64,000 nt of DNA, from NCBI GenBank assembly GCA_036346405.1, contig CM070568.1, positions 34,630,820 through 34,694,819 of the forward strand, read 5' to 3'. Shown piece after piece: positions 31,640 through 43,895 of the stretch. The position numbers were made by a program, and so were the translations under genes. The stretch is from Phyllostachys edulis (taxonomy: Eukaryota; Streptophyta; Magnoliopsida; Poales; Poaceae). Position 1 is the stretch's first letter; every line of letters begins with the position of its first letter. The notes under the pieces are model-generated. The model saw only the letters and a program-made list of their open reading frames with translations, did not search any database and had not been told where the DNA came from.

Positions 31640-34600
31640 TGCACAAGCTGGAGCGGAAATCTGTGAATGCTGTCGTAGGCAACCCCTTTGTCATGACATC
31701 GGCGAACTGCTGCATCGTGGGTACATGGAGCACGCGAATCTGGCCGAGAGCAACCTTCTCGCGGACGAAATGGATATCCAACTCGATGTGCTTTGTGCGA
31801 CGATGGTGTACTGGGTTGGCTGCCATGTAAACTGCTGATATGTTGTCACAATACACCACGGTAGCTTTGTTGATGTGGATGTGGAGCTCGCCAAGGAGCT
31901 GTCGTAGCCAACAGCACTTAGCTACGACGTTTGCAACCGCCCTATATTCGGCCTCCGCGCTTGATTTGGAGACTGTTGCTTGGCGCTTCGAGGACTAGGA
32001 CACCAGTGAGTCGCCGAGGAAGACCGTGTATCCTGATGTCGATCGGCGGGTGTCGGGACAGCCTGCCCAGTCTGCGTCGGAGTATGCCACAATGTCCAGG
32101 TTTGGCGACTTGTGGATTTGTAAGCCATAGCCAGTCGTTCCATGGACATAGCGAAGTATTCTTTTGACGAGAGCCAAGTGACAATCCTGCGGAACATGCA
32201 TGTGGAGACAGATTTGTTAGACGGCATATGTCGCCCGGGCAAGTCATGGTCGTATTGCGTAGCGTCGGCGATCTTTGCGGTAGTCGGATGGATCGTGGCG
32301 AGTCCGGATGTAGAGGACAACTTGGAGCTGGTATCCACCGGGGTGGAGACGGGTTTGTAGGCGATCATGTTGACGTGCTCGAGCAGCTCTTCGGCGTATT
32401 TCCCTTGCGAGAGGAAGAAGCCAGCCTTTGACCGCGTCACGCTGATGCCGAGGAAGAAGTGCAGCGGTCCCAGGTCCTTCATCGAGAACTCATGTTGCAG
32501 TCGAGTGATGATAGCCCAAAGGAGATCGGTGGTCGATGCCGTGAGGACAATGTCGTCGACGTAGAGGAGGAGAATTGCCAATTGGTGCCCACGCCGGAGA
32601 ACGAAGAGTGATGGGTCGGATTTGGTCGAAACAAATCCGACCGATCGGATGAACGTGGCGAAACGTTCATACCATGCCCGTGGCGCCTGCTTTAGCCCAT
32701 AGAGAGATTTGGACAGAAGGCAGACGTGGTCCGATCGCGAGTCATCGACAAAGCCCACCGGTTGTTGGCAGTAGACGCGTTCATGGAGAAACCCGTGCAG
32801 GAAGGCGTTATTCACGTCTAGTTCATGCACAGGCCAGTCGCGGGAAGAGGCGATGCTGAGCACGGTTCGGATGGTTGCCGATTTGACCACTGGGCTGAAC
32901 GTTTCGTCGAAGTCGATCCCGGTTGTTGAGAGAAGCCCCGGACGACCCATCTCGCCTTGTAGCGCTCGAGGGTGCCATCAGCCCGTGTCTTGTGCCGAAA
33001 GAGCCACTTACCGGACACTACGTTTGCACCTGGAGGGCGAGGCACGAGTGTCCATGTCCTGTTCTCCATCAACGCCTTGTACTCATTCTGCATTGCAGTT
33101 AGCCAGTTAGGGTCACGCAGGGCCGATCACACAGATTTGGGTATGGGAGAGATGGCGGAGGACGTGACTAGGTTGGCATATTTGGGGTTGGGTTTGTGGA
33201 TCCCGTCCTTGGCTCGAGTGGTCATGGGATGAGACGGGCGTTGGACAAGAGGATGGGCTGTGACGGGCGTTGGACGAGTAGGTGAGGTCGTGGGGCTGCT
33301 CGTCGGGCATGGAGCGATAGGTTCAGCGAGTGGAGAACGCGACGCAGGGACCGAGTCAGGTTGTGAGGGATGGGCAACCGAAGGAGGTGCAGGTGGAGGA
33401 CTGACCGGGTGAACCGGCATGAGATGAGCAGGATGAGGATCATCAAGGAAGTCAAGAGATGAGGAGGGTTGTGGTGGTGCGGTGAGTTGGAATGGAAAAG
33501 TTGATTCGTCGAAGTAGACGTGCCGAGACACGATGACTCGTTTGGAGTTGAGGCTGTAGCAGCGGAACCCCTTGTGATCTAGAGAGTAACCGATGAACAC
33601 AGAAGCAACAGAACGAAGAGCGAGCTTGTGCAAGGATGTGGCCGTGGTGTTGGGGTAACACAAGCAACCAAAGACGCGTAGCGACGTGTAGTCCGGAGGA
33701 GCGCCGAACAGGAGCTCGAAGGGTGTGGTGAGATGACGGGGTCGGCATGGTCGTCGTTTAGGAGGAAAGTGGCTGTAGCAAGCGCTTCGGCCCAGAAAGC
33801 TGGTGGCATGTGGGCATGGAAGAGAAGCGTGCGGATGGTTTCGTTGAGTGTGCGAAGGATGCGCTCAGCCCGGCCGTTTTGCTGAGAGGTATAGGGGCAT
33901 GACATTCGGAGCACAATACCATGGTGGGAGAAGAAGGATCGGGAGGTATTGTTATCGAATTCACAGCCATTGTCTACTTGGATAGTTAGGATCAGGAGCT
34001 TAAAATGGGTCTGTACGAAGCGATGAAAGTGTTGGATCTTCGCGAGAGCGTCCGACTTGCGTCGTAGGGGGAAGGTCCAGGTAAAGTGACTAAAATCATC
34101 GAGAAGAACCAGATAATAGTTGAACCCAGAGAAACTGGAAATGGGTGACGTCCATACATCACAGTGTACAAGTTGAAACGGAACATACGAGACTGAGCTA
34201 GAAGTTGGAAAAGGTAATCTAACATTTTTCCCTATGCGGCAAGCATGACAGGTGCGCAAAGGCACGTTATTGCATGTGGGTGAGAGGTGACGTAGAGTCC
34301 GGGAGAGGGTGTCACGTCCCGGGTGGCCGAGACGGGCATGCCAGAGATGCACAGGGATGGAAGAGGCGTGGAGGCTAGTAGAAGGCGGTGTCGCGTCTGG
34401 AGGTTGGCCGACGGGGTAGAGATCGCCCGAGAATCACAGCGGAGGATCACCTTCTGGGTTCGACGATCCTTGACAGAGAAGCCAAGATTATCAAATTCAA
34501 TGTTAATTGGATTATCACGGGTGAGAGCTCGTACAAAGATAAGGTTCTTAATGAGGTTTGGAGAAACAAGAACGTTAGGGAGGTGCAAGGGTGTAGAGTT

Positions 34601-35680
34601 TGTGGGGATGGAGAGGTGGCCAGTGTGCGTTACCGGTAGCATAGACCCGTTGCCAACGACAATGTGAGAAGAGGAAACAGGTAGTTGAATGGAAGAGAGA
34701 TTACCAGAGGTGGAGGACATGTGGGAGGTGGCGCCCGTGTCGAGGTACCATTCGCCGGCGCCCGGAACTGGCTGTTGAACAGACATGTTGTTGAGGGCAT
34801 GATGAGACTCCGCTGGTCCTGTGCCGGGTAGTTGGAGGCACGGCCGAAAGCAGCCGGTACCAGCCAAGGCAAAGCGATTCTTGTCGGAAAGAGCCGGGCG
34901 TGGTCCAAGAACACCGTGCGGCGCGTGACGCGAGGGCGCCACGGCATGGGCCAGGCGTGCACCATGCCGGTCCACGGATACTGGGTAGGGGCGCTATGAC
35001 GACCAGCAGGGTTGGAAGAGCCACGATCGGTACCCTTGCCCTTTTTGTTCTTGTACTTGGACCTGGAGCCCGTTGTGGATGTTGATCCGCCATCGGTGGT
35101 GGTCTGCGTAGGTGCCGAGACATGCAGTGCCATGTCGGTGGTCGAGGGCACCAACGACGGCTCATGGCGTTCTTCGAGCAGGAGGAAGGAGCGAAACCTT
35201 GCGGTTGAAGGAGGAAGAGGTTCTGCACCCAAAGATCTTGGAATGACATGGCAGTGCTTCGCGTTGAGTCCCCACAACATGTTCAGTACCTAAGTGTCTT
35301 CAGGAACCGGCTGACCGACGTCATGCAATTTGTCGGCGAGGGATTTGAGTCGCGCGCAGTCCTTGTTGCAGACAACGGTACTCGGCGTCGATGTAGACTA
35401 CACGGGTGAGCATGTTGTCGAGGAAGAGGCCGGCAATGGCAGTCCAGACAGCATAGGCGGTGTCAGCAGGTTTGAGGATGATGCTGAGAATTTCCCCGCT
35501 GACCGTGGTGTAGAGCCACGAGACGATCGTGTAGTCGTTCTGGACCCAAGTGGGAACATCGTGGTGGTCGTCGGTGCCGTCGATGTGATGAGCCACACCG
35601 AATTTGCCAAAGGCAACGTTGAAGAGGGTGCTCCATTGAGCGTAGTTAGATTCTGCGGCAGACGAGGATGATGGGGACAT
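31640..35680 (-). pseudogene. copia 1 gag-pol, several frameshifts, catalytic motifs kept
   Basis: Gag (35680-35321) reads NYAQWSTLFNVAFGKFGVAH and IVSWLYTTVSGEIL. The protease motif YLDTGATSHM is at about 34750-34720. GAG-pre-integrase LWHARLGHPG opens at about 34348, followed by the CHACRIGK finger and an integrase core with VHCDVW, QVDNGCEF and NGRAERILRT (34180-33850). RT spans about 33060-32300 with YVDDIVL at 32563-32552. RNase H shows WAGCPDTRRSTSGY near 32080-32040 and VVYCDNISAVYMAANP near 31855. At least four frameshifts or stops split the frame (near 34350, 33660, 33090, 32950). In contrast to gypsy 1, the visible active-site residues of protease, integrase and RT are intact. Confidence 0.88.
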
Positions 35681-35968
35681 GTTCTTTGAATATTGACGAA
35701 CGGAGGCAGGTTGGTGGTGGAGATGGTCTTAAAATCTTCGACTAGGAACCCACGAGCATGTGTCTTCTTGCCGATCCGATCCTACTCAAGGTGGTAGGAT
35801 CGCGATCCTTAGAGTCTTACGGTTCTCTGAACCCAGATGCCGATCCATGATCCTGGTCCTACTCGTGAGACTTAGGGCAAGGGCGACTTGGAGAGCAAAA
35901 TTTGTTGAAGAGGGAATCTATAAATAAACAAGGATGATAATTTGTATCGATGTGGTAATGCGATACCA

Positions 35969-36258
35969 TGTAGAATTGAGAAGGAGAGTAATGAAGCACA
36001 CTCGGTGTCTTATCCTTGTATTCATCAATGTATATATAGACATACAAGAGCACAACGCATCCTACAAGGCAAATCGATAACGAGAGAGATGGCTGCAGTG
36101 GGGTAGGTGTCTTTGCGAGAGATGGCATGGCCAGGAGATGACCGAGCCAACCATGGAATTGAGAAGGCGTTATCCTTGTATTCAGTGCATGCAAGAGATG
36201 TGCGCCGAGAGACCGGCTTAGAGGCGTTAGTGCATGCACTAAGTCATATCGGTTAATA
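35969..36258 (-). repeat. 5' LTR of copia 1, longer by internal duplication
   Basis: 290 bp. Compared with the 3' LTR it has extra sequence around 36075-36120 and a second copy of GAATTGAGAAGG ... TTATCCTTGTATTCA at about 36156-36184, which also stands at 35974-36014. Confidence 0.88.
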
Positions 36259-36263
36259 GAGTG

Positions 36264-36648
36264 GCTAATGATTCATTCTGCGAGACATCCCCATCTTTGG
36301 ACCAAATGTTCCAAACTGCAAGAGCGCGTCAATTCCAAATGCAAAGTGAAATTTACCTTTCAGAAACCACATTGCTGCCGAGAGGAACATTGAAACAGTT
36401 TAGGCATCTAAGTTGCAAAAACATTTTCTAATTTTTTTTGCAAAAAATGAAGGATTTAACTTGTTGTATAATTATAATTTAGAAGAACAAAAGTTTCAAA
36501 ATTGACGTGGTAAGAAGTGAACAATATATAATTGAACTAACTATATTAGAAAGTACCTCATCAGGTGTGAAAAAAAGTCATAATAAATTGGTGTGTAAGA
36601 CTAACGTGATAACCGACTACACTACGACAGGTATCTTTTAGCCCCCTG
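36264..36648. other. Target-site flank of copia 1, no recognised gene
   Basis: Together with 31000-31373 this was continuous before copia 1 inserted. On the minus strand 36340-36264 reads LAVWNIWSKDGDVSQNESLA without stop, exon-like but unidentified. Confidence 0.35.
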
Positions 36649-39376
36649 TTTTTTTTCAAGAACACGCAAAAGGTTTGTGCATCATTCTATTAAGAAGAGA
36701 TAAAACAGCGATCCATCATAAAACAAATAGCACAAACTGAGCGCGAAACAAAACATGAAGAACAGAAGGCTAGACTAGGAAAAACATGAACACGAAAGCC
36801 AGGAAGTATGGGGGAAGACACACCAACTAGACGACCTAGAATTGCACCGAACTTGCGTTTACTCTGGCATTGGTAGCAACTGAAGACACAGAGGTCCCGC
36901 TGAACGCCAGAGACTAAGCTCGTCAAAGTTCATCTGAAGGGGTAGCCCTAGCGGCGATGACACCTTATTGATGACCCGATTGTTCCTCTCTTTCCAGATA
37001 AACCAGGAAGCGAGGATGATGCATGAATCAAACCCTCGGCGGCGGCGTGATGAAACTCTCTGATGAGCATAAATCCAGAAGTTCTCCAATGTGGGTTGCC
37101 CGACCGGCATGCAGTGGTGGAAACCAACTCTCGGTAGGAAACACGCCCAGATCTGGGCAGTGATTGCACAGCCCAATAATAGATGATCAATCGTTTCCTG
37201 GCCAATACCACGGAAGGCACATACTCGATGGTTGGGGATGCCCCAATGTTCCAGACGATCCGCAGTCCAGCACCGGCGTTGCACAGCGAGCCACATGAAA
37301 TGTTTGCACTTGAGGGGGAATTGGCTTTCCAAATTGCTGGAGCGCGTGCGAAGAGTTGGGAGCCGATGAAGAAAGCATTATAAGCAGAACTTGTGGAGAA
37401 TTGTCCCGATCCATTCCACCGCCACCGGATGGAGTCTTCCTGCCCCAGTGTCAAGTGGATTGAACGCATGAGGTCCCACAACCTGAGATACTCCACAAGC
37501 ACCTGCGTGTCTAGGCTCCCGGGGATGTCCGCGATCCACTGGCCATTGGCCATTGCCTCCCGTACGGTGCGTTTCTTCCGAATGGCGATTGGAACTGCAG
37601 CGCTCAGAGTGGGTGTGATGTTGTAGATGCTTTGCTCATTGAACCAATGATCCAACCAAAACAAGGCGCTTTCGCAATTCCAAAGCCCTATTGCGAGCGA
37701 AGCCTGGAAGAAATCACCCTTGGCTTTGCTACACTGAGCTTTTAGGGCATGCTAGGGTCGCTTGTTCCATGTTCGTTGGAGCCATAGCCATCCAAGACGG
37801 AGTGCCCGACCTAGGAGTCTGAGATTGTGAATGCCCAAGCCCCCAAAGCGAGTAGGCATGCAAACAGAAGGCTAGGCTACAAGATAGTGGGCATCGGCCA
37901 CCGATTCGGTCCCTTTCCACAAGAATGAACGCCGTCATTTGTCGATCACTTTGACAACAGAGAGGGGAGGATCCAATGCCATGAAGGAGTAGATGGGAAG
38001 CGCCGTGAAAACCGTCCTGACTAGGACTCGGCAGCCACCTTGCGAAAGCAGGCCAGTTTGCCAACGTTGCAACCATGCGTCGATCTTGTCCAATAACGGA
38101 AGGAAATCACTTTTAGTGGGCTTCTTCAATGACATCGGTAGTCCTAGATACTTGCATGGGAAATCCAACAAGGGACAATCTATCACATCGGTAATAAGCT
38201 GGAGGTGTTTGGGGAGCAACGAATTATAGAAAATGAGCTCTTTGCAAGATTGGTTCATAGATCGAAAGCTTCACCAAAGATCTACAAGATGGTGCGGATC
38301 GTAGCCAGATCAGATGCAATTGGTGACAGAAAAAGGGTTGCATAGTTATTTGATGCAACCGGCGATAGGCGATGTGGAATTCTGGACGAGACGCCTAGGG
38401 GTTGACTATTCTGCCAGTGCGATGACATTGTTGAGAACGTCCATTACAATGACAAATAGCATCGGGATATAGGGTCACCTTGCTAGAGCCCTCGACGATG
38501 CTAGATTGGGCGACCAGGTTGTCCATTTAGTAGAACACGTGTGGAGGCTGAGGACAACATGGACGCGACCCATGAACACTAGTTCTGGCCGAAACCCTTT
38601 CAACGCATTACTTCAAACAGGAATGGCCAAGACACCGAATCGAAAGCATGAGCGATATCTAGTTTAAAGAGGAATGAAGGTTACCATAATTGGTGAAGCA
38701 CGCGGGCAGACTGCCAGACAAGGAAGAAGTTATGTTGGATTGAACGTGTCTTGATGAAGGTAGATTGGTTTGGAGCGACGATCATCGCCATTGCTGGCAC
38801 CAACCTCTGGGCTAGAACCTTGGAGAAGATCTTTGCGAAGCTATGGATCAAGCTAATTGGACAGTAATCTTTTAGTCCTTGAGGCTCCCTTTGCTTGGGC
38901 AGCAAAGTGATGAGAGCCTGATTCAGTTGACAGAAACTATTACCAGCCCGACTTCCCAGCTTTTGTATGGCTGCCATGGCGTCCGATTTGATGATCAACT
39001 AAGAATGCTGATAGAACAAAGCAGTATAGCCATCTGGCCCCGGAGCCTTATCTGCCAGCAAGCTTCGTATGGCATCCCACTCTTCCTGCTCGGAGAAGGA
39101 AGTCTCTAGGGTGGAAAGGTCGTGAACCCAACCTGGACGTTAAGGGCGTCCAAATCCATGGAGTGCTCCCTGTGAGCTTGTGTGCCAACTGCCAAGTAAG
39201 TTTTCAAAATGGAATGCAATAGCTTCGGCCATTTCAGCGTGTGACTTGATCCACGAATCCTCAAGCTTGAGATGAGTCATTTAGCTACTACGCCGGCGAT
39301 GATTTGCGTGAAAATGGAAATACCGCGTGTTCGTGTCCCCTTCTCGCAACCAGTTTAATCGAGAGCGCTGGCGAGC
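36649..39376 (-). mobile_element. L1-type LINE retrotransposon, 5' part missing, minus strand
   Basis: The 3' end has an A-run (T8 at 36649-36656 on the plus strand). Moving upstream on the minus strand: the zinc-binding RT-associated domain (FPLKCKHFMWLAVQRRCWTA, CAFRGIGQETIDHLLLGC; 37332-36859), the linker (LLDFPCKYLGLPMSLKKPT, 38180-38120), a broken RT palm (38420-38280), RT fingers (ALITLLPKQREPQGLKDYCP then ISLIHSFAKIFSKVLAQRL, 38920-38800) and the pre-RT segment (RQRSRLNWLREGDTNTRYF, 39370-39310). No endonuclease domain is visible. LINEs copy by target-primed reverse transcription; this copy is dead. The upstream side ends where an LTR-like start (TGTCGGGACCC) begins at 39377. Confidence 0.88.
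36859..39376 (-). pseudogene. LINE ORF2 remnant (RT and zf-RVT), frame-broken
   Basis: Readable in at least five pieces with stops between. The RT palm reads SNNYATLFLSPIASDLATIR near 38360-38305, where the family has YADD followed by T.LF. The two catalytic aspartates appear to be missing as a clean two-codon gap between 38338 and 38339. The zf-RVT piece is the best kept. Confidence 0.8.
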
Positions 39377-39520
39377 TGTCGGGACCCAGACCTGCAAATC
39401 TGGACCCTCTGTATATTCTGAACTAGTCCCAAGATCAATAGCTAGTTCACACAGTGTCAACATTGATGAAATCATATCCATACAACGAAATAGCTAAGAA
39501 TAAGCCAAATATTATTAAAA
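39377..39520 (+). mobile_element. Left part of an LTR-like repeat split by the Pack-MULE
   Basis: It starts TGTCGGGACCCAGACC, typical of an LTR start, and runs to the MULE target duplication TTATTAAAA (39512-39520). It continues after the MULE at 50967. Its start resembles the foreign block in gypsy 1 at 14640. Confidence 0.5.
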
Positions 39521-39670
39521 GGATTAAGTACATTGTTGGTCTCTGAACTATTGCCTTAGTTTAAAGTTCATCCCTGAAGTTCAATACCAGATACAACGCA
39601 TACTCGAAGTGTCTAAACCATGCAAAACCGTCATGTGATACTTTTGAGGCCGGTTTTGTGCCACGTGGTC
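39521..39670 (+). repeat. Left terminal inverted repeat of the Pack-MULE
   Basis: 150 bp, inverted partner at 50807-50957. It starts GGATTAAGTACATTGTTGG directly after the TTATTAAAA duplication. Confidence 0.88.
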
Positions 39671-39671
39671 G

Positions 39672-39990
39672 CGCGAGAAAGAAATTACGCCCACTCTTCA
39701 TCCTCCAGGTGGCCGTCATCGTCGCCACCACTCGCGTCCTCGTCCTCCTCCTCAACCCCTTCCGCCAACCTCGCGTCATCGCTAAGATCCTCGTGCGTAT
39801 ATATACAAGCTAGCTAGCCATCCATTTAATTGTAACACCACGAGTGCGCGAATCAGATGCTAACGTGCACACACGTTTGTGTGATTGGTGCAGGCTGGCG
39901 TGATCCTTGGGCCATCGGCGATGGGTCAGTTGGCGACGTGGGTGATCACAGTGTTCCCGGAGCGGAGCCTGCTGACGCTGGTGGCCTTTG
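39672..39990 (+). pseudogene. CHX cation/H+ exchanger fragment, N-terminal exons
   Basis: The first exon (to 39792) reads PLFILQVAVIVATTRVLVLL and NPFRQPRVIAKIL, with donor GT at 39793. The intron ends at AG 39892-39893. The second exon from 39894 reads AGVILGPSAMGQLATWVITV and FPERSLLTLVAF. These are the first two membrane helices of plant CHX proteins of the CPA2 family, which move K+ or Na+ against protons in endomembranes. The second exon stops abruptly at 39990 where the gypsy 2 LTR starts. The rest of the transporter domain is missing on both sides. The initiator Met is absent. Confidence 0.85.
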
Positions 39991-40994
39991 TGATGAGGAC
40001 ATCCCTACCATGGATACAGCCACGTCTACACACACAACTCATCCACAGAAAGTGTCACAAGGACCACTTACTCGAGCTCGTGCTCGTCAACTTAATTACC
40101 AAGTGAATTCGTTCCTAGGTTTATATATTACTGAGAATAGACCACTACCTAATACAAGTGATTTAATTGTGCTTAGGAACATTGGAAAGAACCAAAGAGA
40201 GACATGTGGAGTCATAGACATGCATGTAAGGCATAATGGAAGTCACCACATCACCTTGGGTCCGAGTCAAGCAAGAGTTCGAGTTGGGCTCGTTCTAGAT
40301 TCGGATTCGGGCTGCTGCAACAGCACTAAGTTTAAACGGCTGTAACTTCTTCATACGGACTCCGTTTGGGACGTTCTTGGACTTCATGGAAAGCTTATCA
40401 AGTCTACTTTACAACGGATCCAACCTTATCTTCCAATTCCATCCGAGACGGCCACAATCATAAAAAATGTCCGTGTTTGTTTCTGAGCCCGAGTCAAAAG
40501 GGTGTTGCGCGCCACCTCCACTTGGGCCCATGGGCCTTGTAACCCTAGGGGCGTGCGTCCACTTCCCTGGCCGCCACCCCTGGTCGTCTCCCCATATAGA
40601 AGCCACCGTCTTCCTTTGCTAGAACTCGGATTTCGTTGATTTTAGGTTCAGCCATTGTGCAAACTTCTGTTTTTCAGTTGTGTCGGACGACCACCTGTCA
40701 AGACAGCCATCGGGATCCCACCTTTGTTTTTCAATACCATCCACACTACAATCTTATTCGCAATATCAGATTGTCTACATCTTATTCTTACTAGTTCTTC
40801 GATTGCTCGCTGGGATTGAACCTCGTGTTCAGGTTGATCGCGCTTCCAGCAAGGTCAATAACATCTCATAGTTGGTTCAATGATTGCTAAGGTGCAAGCG
40901 TCGTCATACGGTTGTAGTCGGATTGCGAGAGTCATCTCCACCAAAATCGATAGTTATCAATCTCATCGAAAGATCGGGCACCCCGCTTGCATCA
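39991..40994 (+). repeat. 5' LTR of gypsy 2 (about 1 kb, contains pol C-terminal codons)
   Basis: It starts TGATGAGGACATCC. The first 200 bp are open in the frame of pol and read GPLTRARARQLNYQVNSFLG and LYITENRPLPN, because in this family the pol reading frame extends into the 3' LTR. The end is placed at 40991-40994 from the CA before the primer site. Confidence 0.85.
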
Positions 40995-42179
40995 AGTGGT
41001 ATCAGAGCTCATGGTTGCTCGGTGAGAATTTACTATCTTTCATAGTTAGATTGCTTAATTCCGAAAGTCCAGAAAAAGCCAAAAAAATTATAGCATGAGA
41101 TCACCTTCCTGTCCAAGACCATTTGCGCTATTGCATCTTTCTTTTCATTAATTTGCATTGTTGAGTTTGTGTTGCATCGTCATGTCACGTTGCTGGTCTT
41201 AGCTGAGGTCGGTGTTTAGTTCATACCTTCACTATCGTGGCACTCATCACCCCTGCCGTGCCGCTGCCTCCGCTGTCACGGCACTAATCACCCCCTGCCG
41301 CACCGTTGCCTTCGTTGTCGCGGTACCCATCACCCCCTGCCATGCCACTGCCCACCGATCTTTACCGCAAGCCACCAAAACACCTGCCACGGCAACCGAT
41401 CGGCCACCACACAGCGCCTGCCGCCATTGCTAATCGCTCCCGTGGCACAAATACACTCTGCCACCATTTACTACCGAGGTAACCGAAGCTACTGCCGCGG
41501 CGGCTATCTTGTTGCCGCGATCACCAACCATCTGGTACCAAAACGTCTGCCACCTGTATCTTGAGCAAGAAGGGAAGCCCTGGTTGGGTTCGGATATTTG
41601 AGGAAAAAAAAGAAGAGGTTGTTTTCGTGCTGCCAGAAGGAAACCTAAGATTCATCTGACTTCGGCAACACGATCAAAAAAAAAGTTTGTGACCCATATA
41701 CCTCCCTAGGCCCAAAAGAGAATTTTGAAGAGATTTGAGTCAGGTGCTCATTCGCAAAAAAAAAAGAGGAGCAAAAAAAAAACTTCTCTTCCAGGGTTGT
41801 TGGCACCTGTTTCTTTTGGTGCTTCATTTGTATTCCTCTGCTTGCTTCCTTTGTTGGTTTAGCTATTCCTCGGTCTAGGTGAGGATCAGCAATATTGACT
41901 AGTACTTTGAACATTTATTCAACTTGCATTTGCTGAATTGATTGTTGCTAATCCTTGCTACCATACTTGAGCCTTCCCAGCTACACCTTTTCTACACCGT
42001 ACAGGCTGAGCTTCACCTGGCAATCGCTCCATCCAATCTTCGGAGATACGTTGATACCGCTGGTTGCCGATCACCCCTGTGTGCTTGGTAAGAATTCGAT
42101 AGAAGGCTTGAGTGTGAGCGACTTTTGAGCCACCACATCCTAGTAATTTTTAGGGACATATTCTTGTGCTTTGCTAACA

Positions 42180-43895
42180 ATGGCAGGTTCTGCGGAGCCT
42201 TCAGATGAGGATACATCTCATACTCCTCGTACGAAGACAATCTTACAACATTTCCGGCGCATCATGAACCTTCATATGGAGGGTCTTGAGGAGGATGTCG
42301 AATGAGCGACTTGCTCAACTTGAGGGCGCCCAGATTGAGACAAACGCTACGCTCGTCGCGATGGAGAGAGCGCAAGGCGTCACTAACACTTCTTTGGCAG
42401 GTATTATGACGCGCCTTGAGGAGATTGCCCAAGCATCCATTGCTGTTCCCCCTGCTGCGCCGGTCGAGGGACAAGATGAATTCAACTATGTGGCTGATAC
42501 CGAGGATGATGACATGGGTAACAACAACAACGATTGAGCTCATCGACAGTTACGTTTTAATCGACAAGGTATGCGACGAGACCCCCCACGACGTGTGGTA
42601 CGTGACCACGATGATTCTTTTGCTAAGGTTAAATTCACTATGCCCTCTTTTAATGGTAAATATGATCCTGATGATTATCTTAATTGGGAACTAGCTGTTG
42701 ATCAAAAATTTGCTTGCCATGAATTTTCTGAGATTAGACAAGTTAGGGCTGCTACTAGTGAATTTACCGACTTTACTTCTGTTTGGTGGAAAAAACATTG
42801 CCGCCAACATCCCAATAACATACCTAACACTTGGGGGCTTTAAAATTGCTTATGTGGCATCGATTTGTTCCCTCATATTATGTTCGTGATTTGTTAAATA
42901 AATTGCAACGCTTACGATAAGGTACAAAGTCTGTGGAAGACTACTATCAATAATTACAAATTGGTATGTTGCGTTGTGGTTTAGTTGAGAATGAGGAGGC
43001 CTCAATGGCTAGGTTTTTAGGAGGGTTGAATCGAGAAATTCAAGACATCCTTGATTATAAAGATTACAACTCCATTACTAAATTGTTTCATCTTGCTTGC
43101 AAAGCTGAACGTGAATTGCAGGGACGCCAGACAAGGACACGATCTAACTCTTCTGCAGGTCGCACAAACTCATGGATGTCATGCACCTCTACTGCCCCAT
43201 CCACTAGTGCACCCCCACCATTATTCTCCAACAACAAACAGTGCCCTGCTACTCCAAATGCAGCACCACGAGTTTCTAAAGAAGCCAAATCAGCATCACA
43301 AACTTCTGCAAAAACGTCTTCTTCGGTTGCTTCGACAAGACGAACTAAGGATGTTCAATGCCATCGTTGCAAGGGCTATGGCCACATGATGCGAGACTAT
43401 CCAAACAAGTGCGCACTAATTATACGCGAAGATCGTGGGTATTCCTCTGCTAGTGATTTTGATGATGAAACATATGCTATGCTTGCAACTGACCCTGTAG
43501 GACATGATGATGAATCTGATCATGAGGAGGAACATGTTGGCGCCAAAGATGCCGACAAGTATTTGAGCATTATAGTGCAACGCATACTAAGTGCTCAAGT
43601 TTCTCGTGCCGAGCAAAATCAGCGCCATAATTTGTTCCAAATCAAGGGCGTTGTCAAGGAACGCTCAATTCGCATAATCGTTGATGGTGGGAGTTGGAAC
43701 AATTTGGCGAGTATGGATATGGTAGAGAAGTTTGCTTTGCCGACCAACCCTCATCCCCACCCATACCAGATTCAATGGTTCAACAACAATGGTAAGTTGA
43801 AGGTAACACGAATGGTCAGAGTAAACTTTTCTATGGGTTCATACCATGATTATGTTGATTGTGACGTTGTTCCTATACAAGCTTGTTCATTGTAG
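42180..43895 (+). pseudogene. gypsy 2 gag and protease
   Basis: A start at 42180 gives MAGSAEPSDEDTSHTPRTKT. A shift near 42295 leads to ERLAQLEGAQIETNATLVAM, then the gag core FTMPSFNGKYDPDDYLNWEL (42628-42690) and FLGGLNREIQDILDYKDYNS (43015-43075). The zinc knuckle reads CHRCKGYGHMMRDY (43359-43400), with the last Cys changed to Tyr (codon 43398). The protease motif IIVDGGSWNNLAS is at about 43675-43715 with its Asp present. The frame ends at 43893-43895, where the pol frame (from 43883) takes over. Broken by several shifts, so no intact Gag. Confidence 0.85.

Larger units (their letters stand above)
31379..36258 (-). mobile_element. Ty1/copia LTR retrotransposon 1, full length, minus strand
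   Basis: The 5' LTR is 36258-35969 and the 3' LTR 31609-31379, in minus orientation. Both end in TGTAGAATTG on the plus strand. A perfect 5-bp target duplication GAGTG flanks it (31374-31378 and 36259-36263). A primer site starting TGGTATC lies at about 35968-35957, and a CTGCGGGGG polypurine tract precedes the 3' LTR (31610-31618). Domain order gag, protease, integrase, RT, RNase H is copia-type. The two LTRs differ in length (290 vs 231 bp). Confidence 0.93.

Noticed and set aside
36264..36648. More LINE sequence downstream of copia 1
   Set aside because: The translation does not match LINE domains, and the LINE 3' A-run is at 36649.
39857..40345. Apparent open frame joining CHX sequence to the gypsy 2 LTR
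   Set aside because: The CHX part is read in the wrong frame, so it is a chance join and not a fusion protein.
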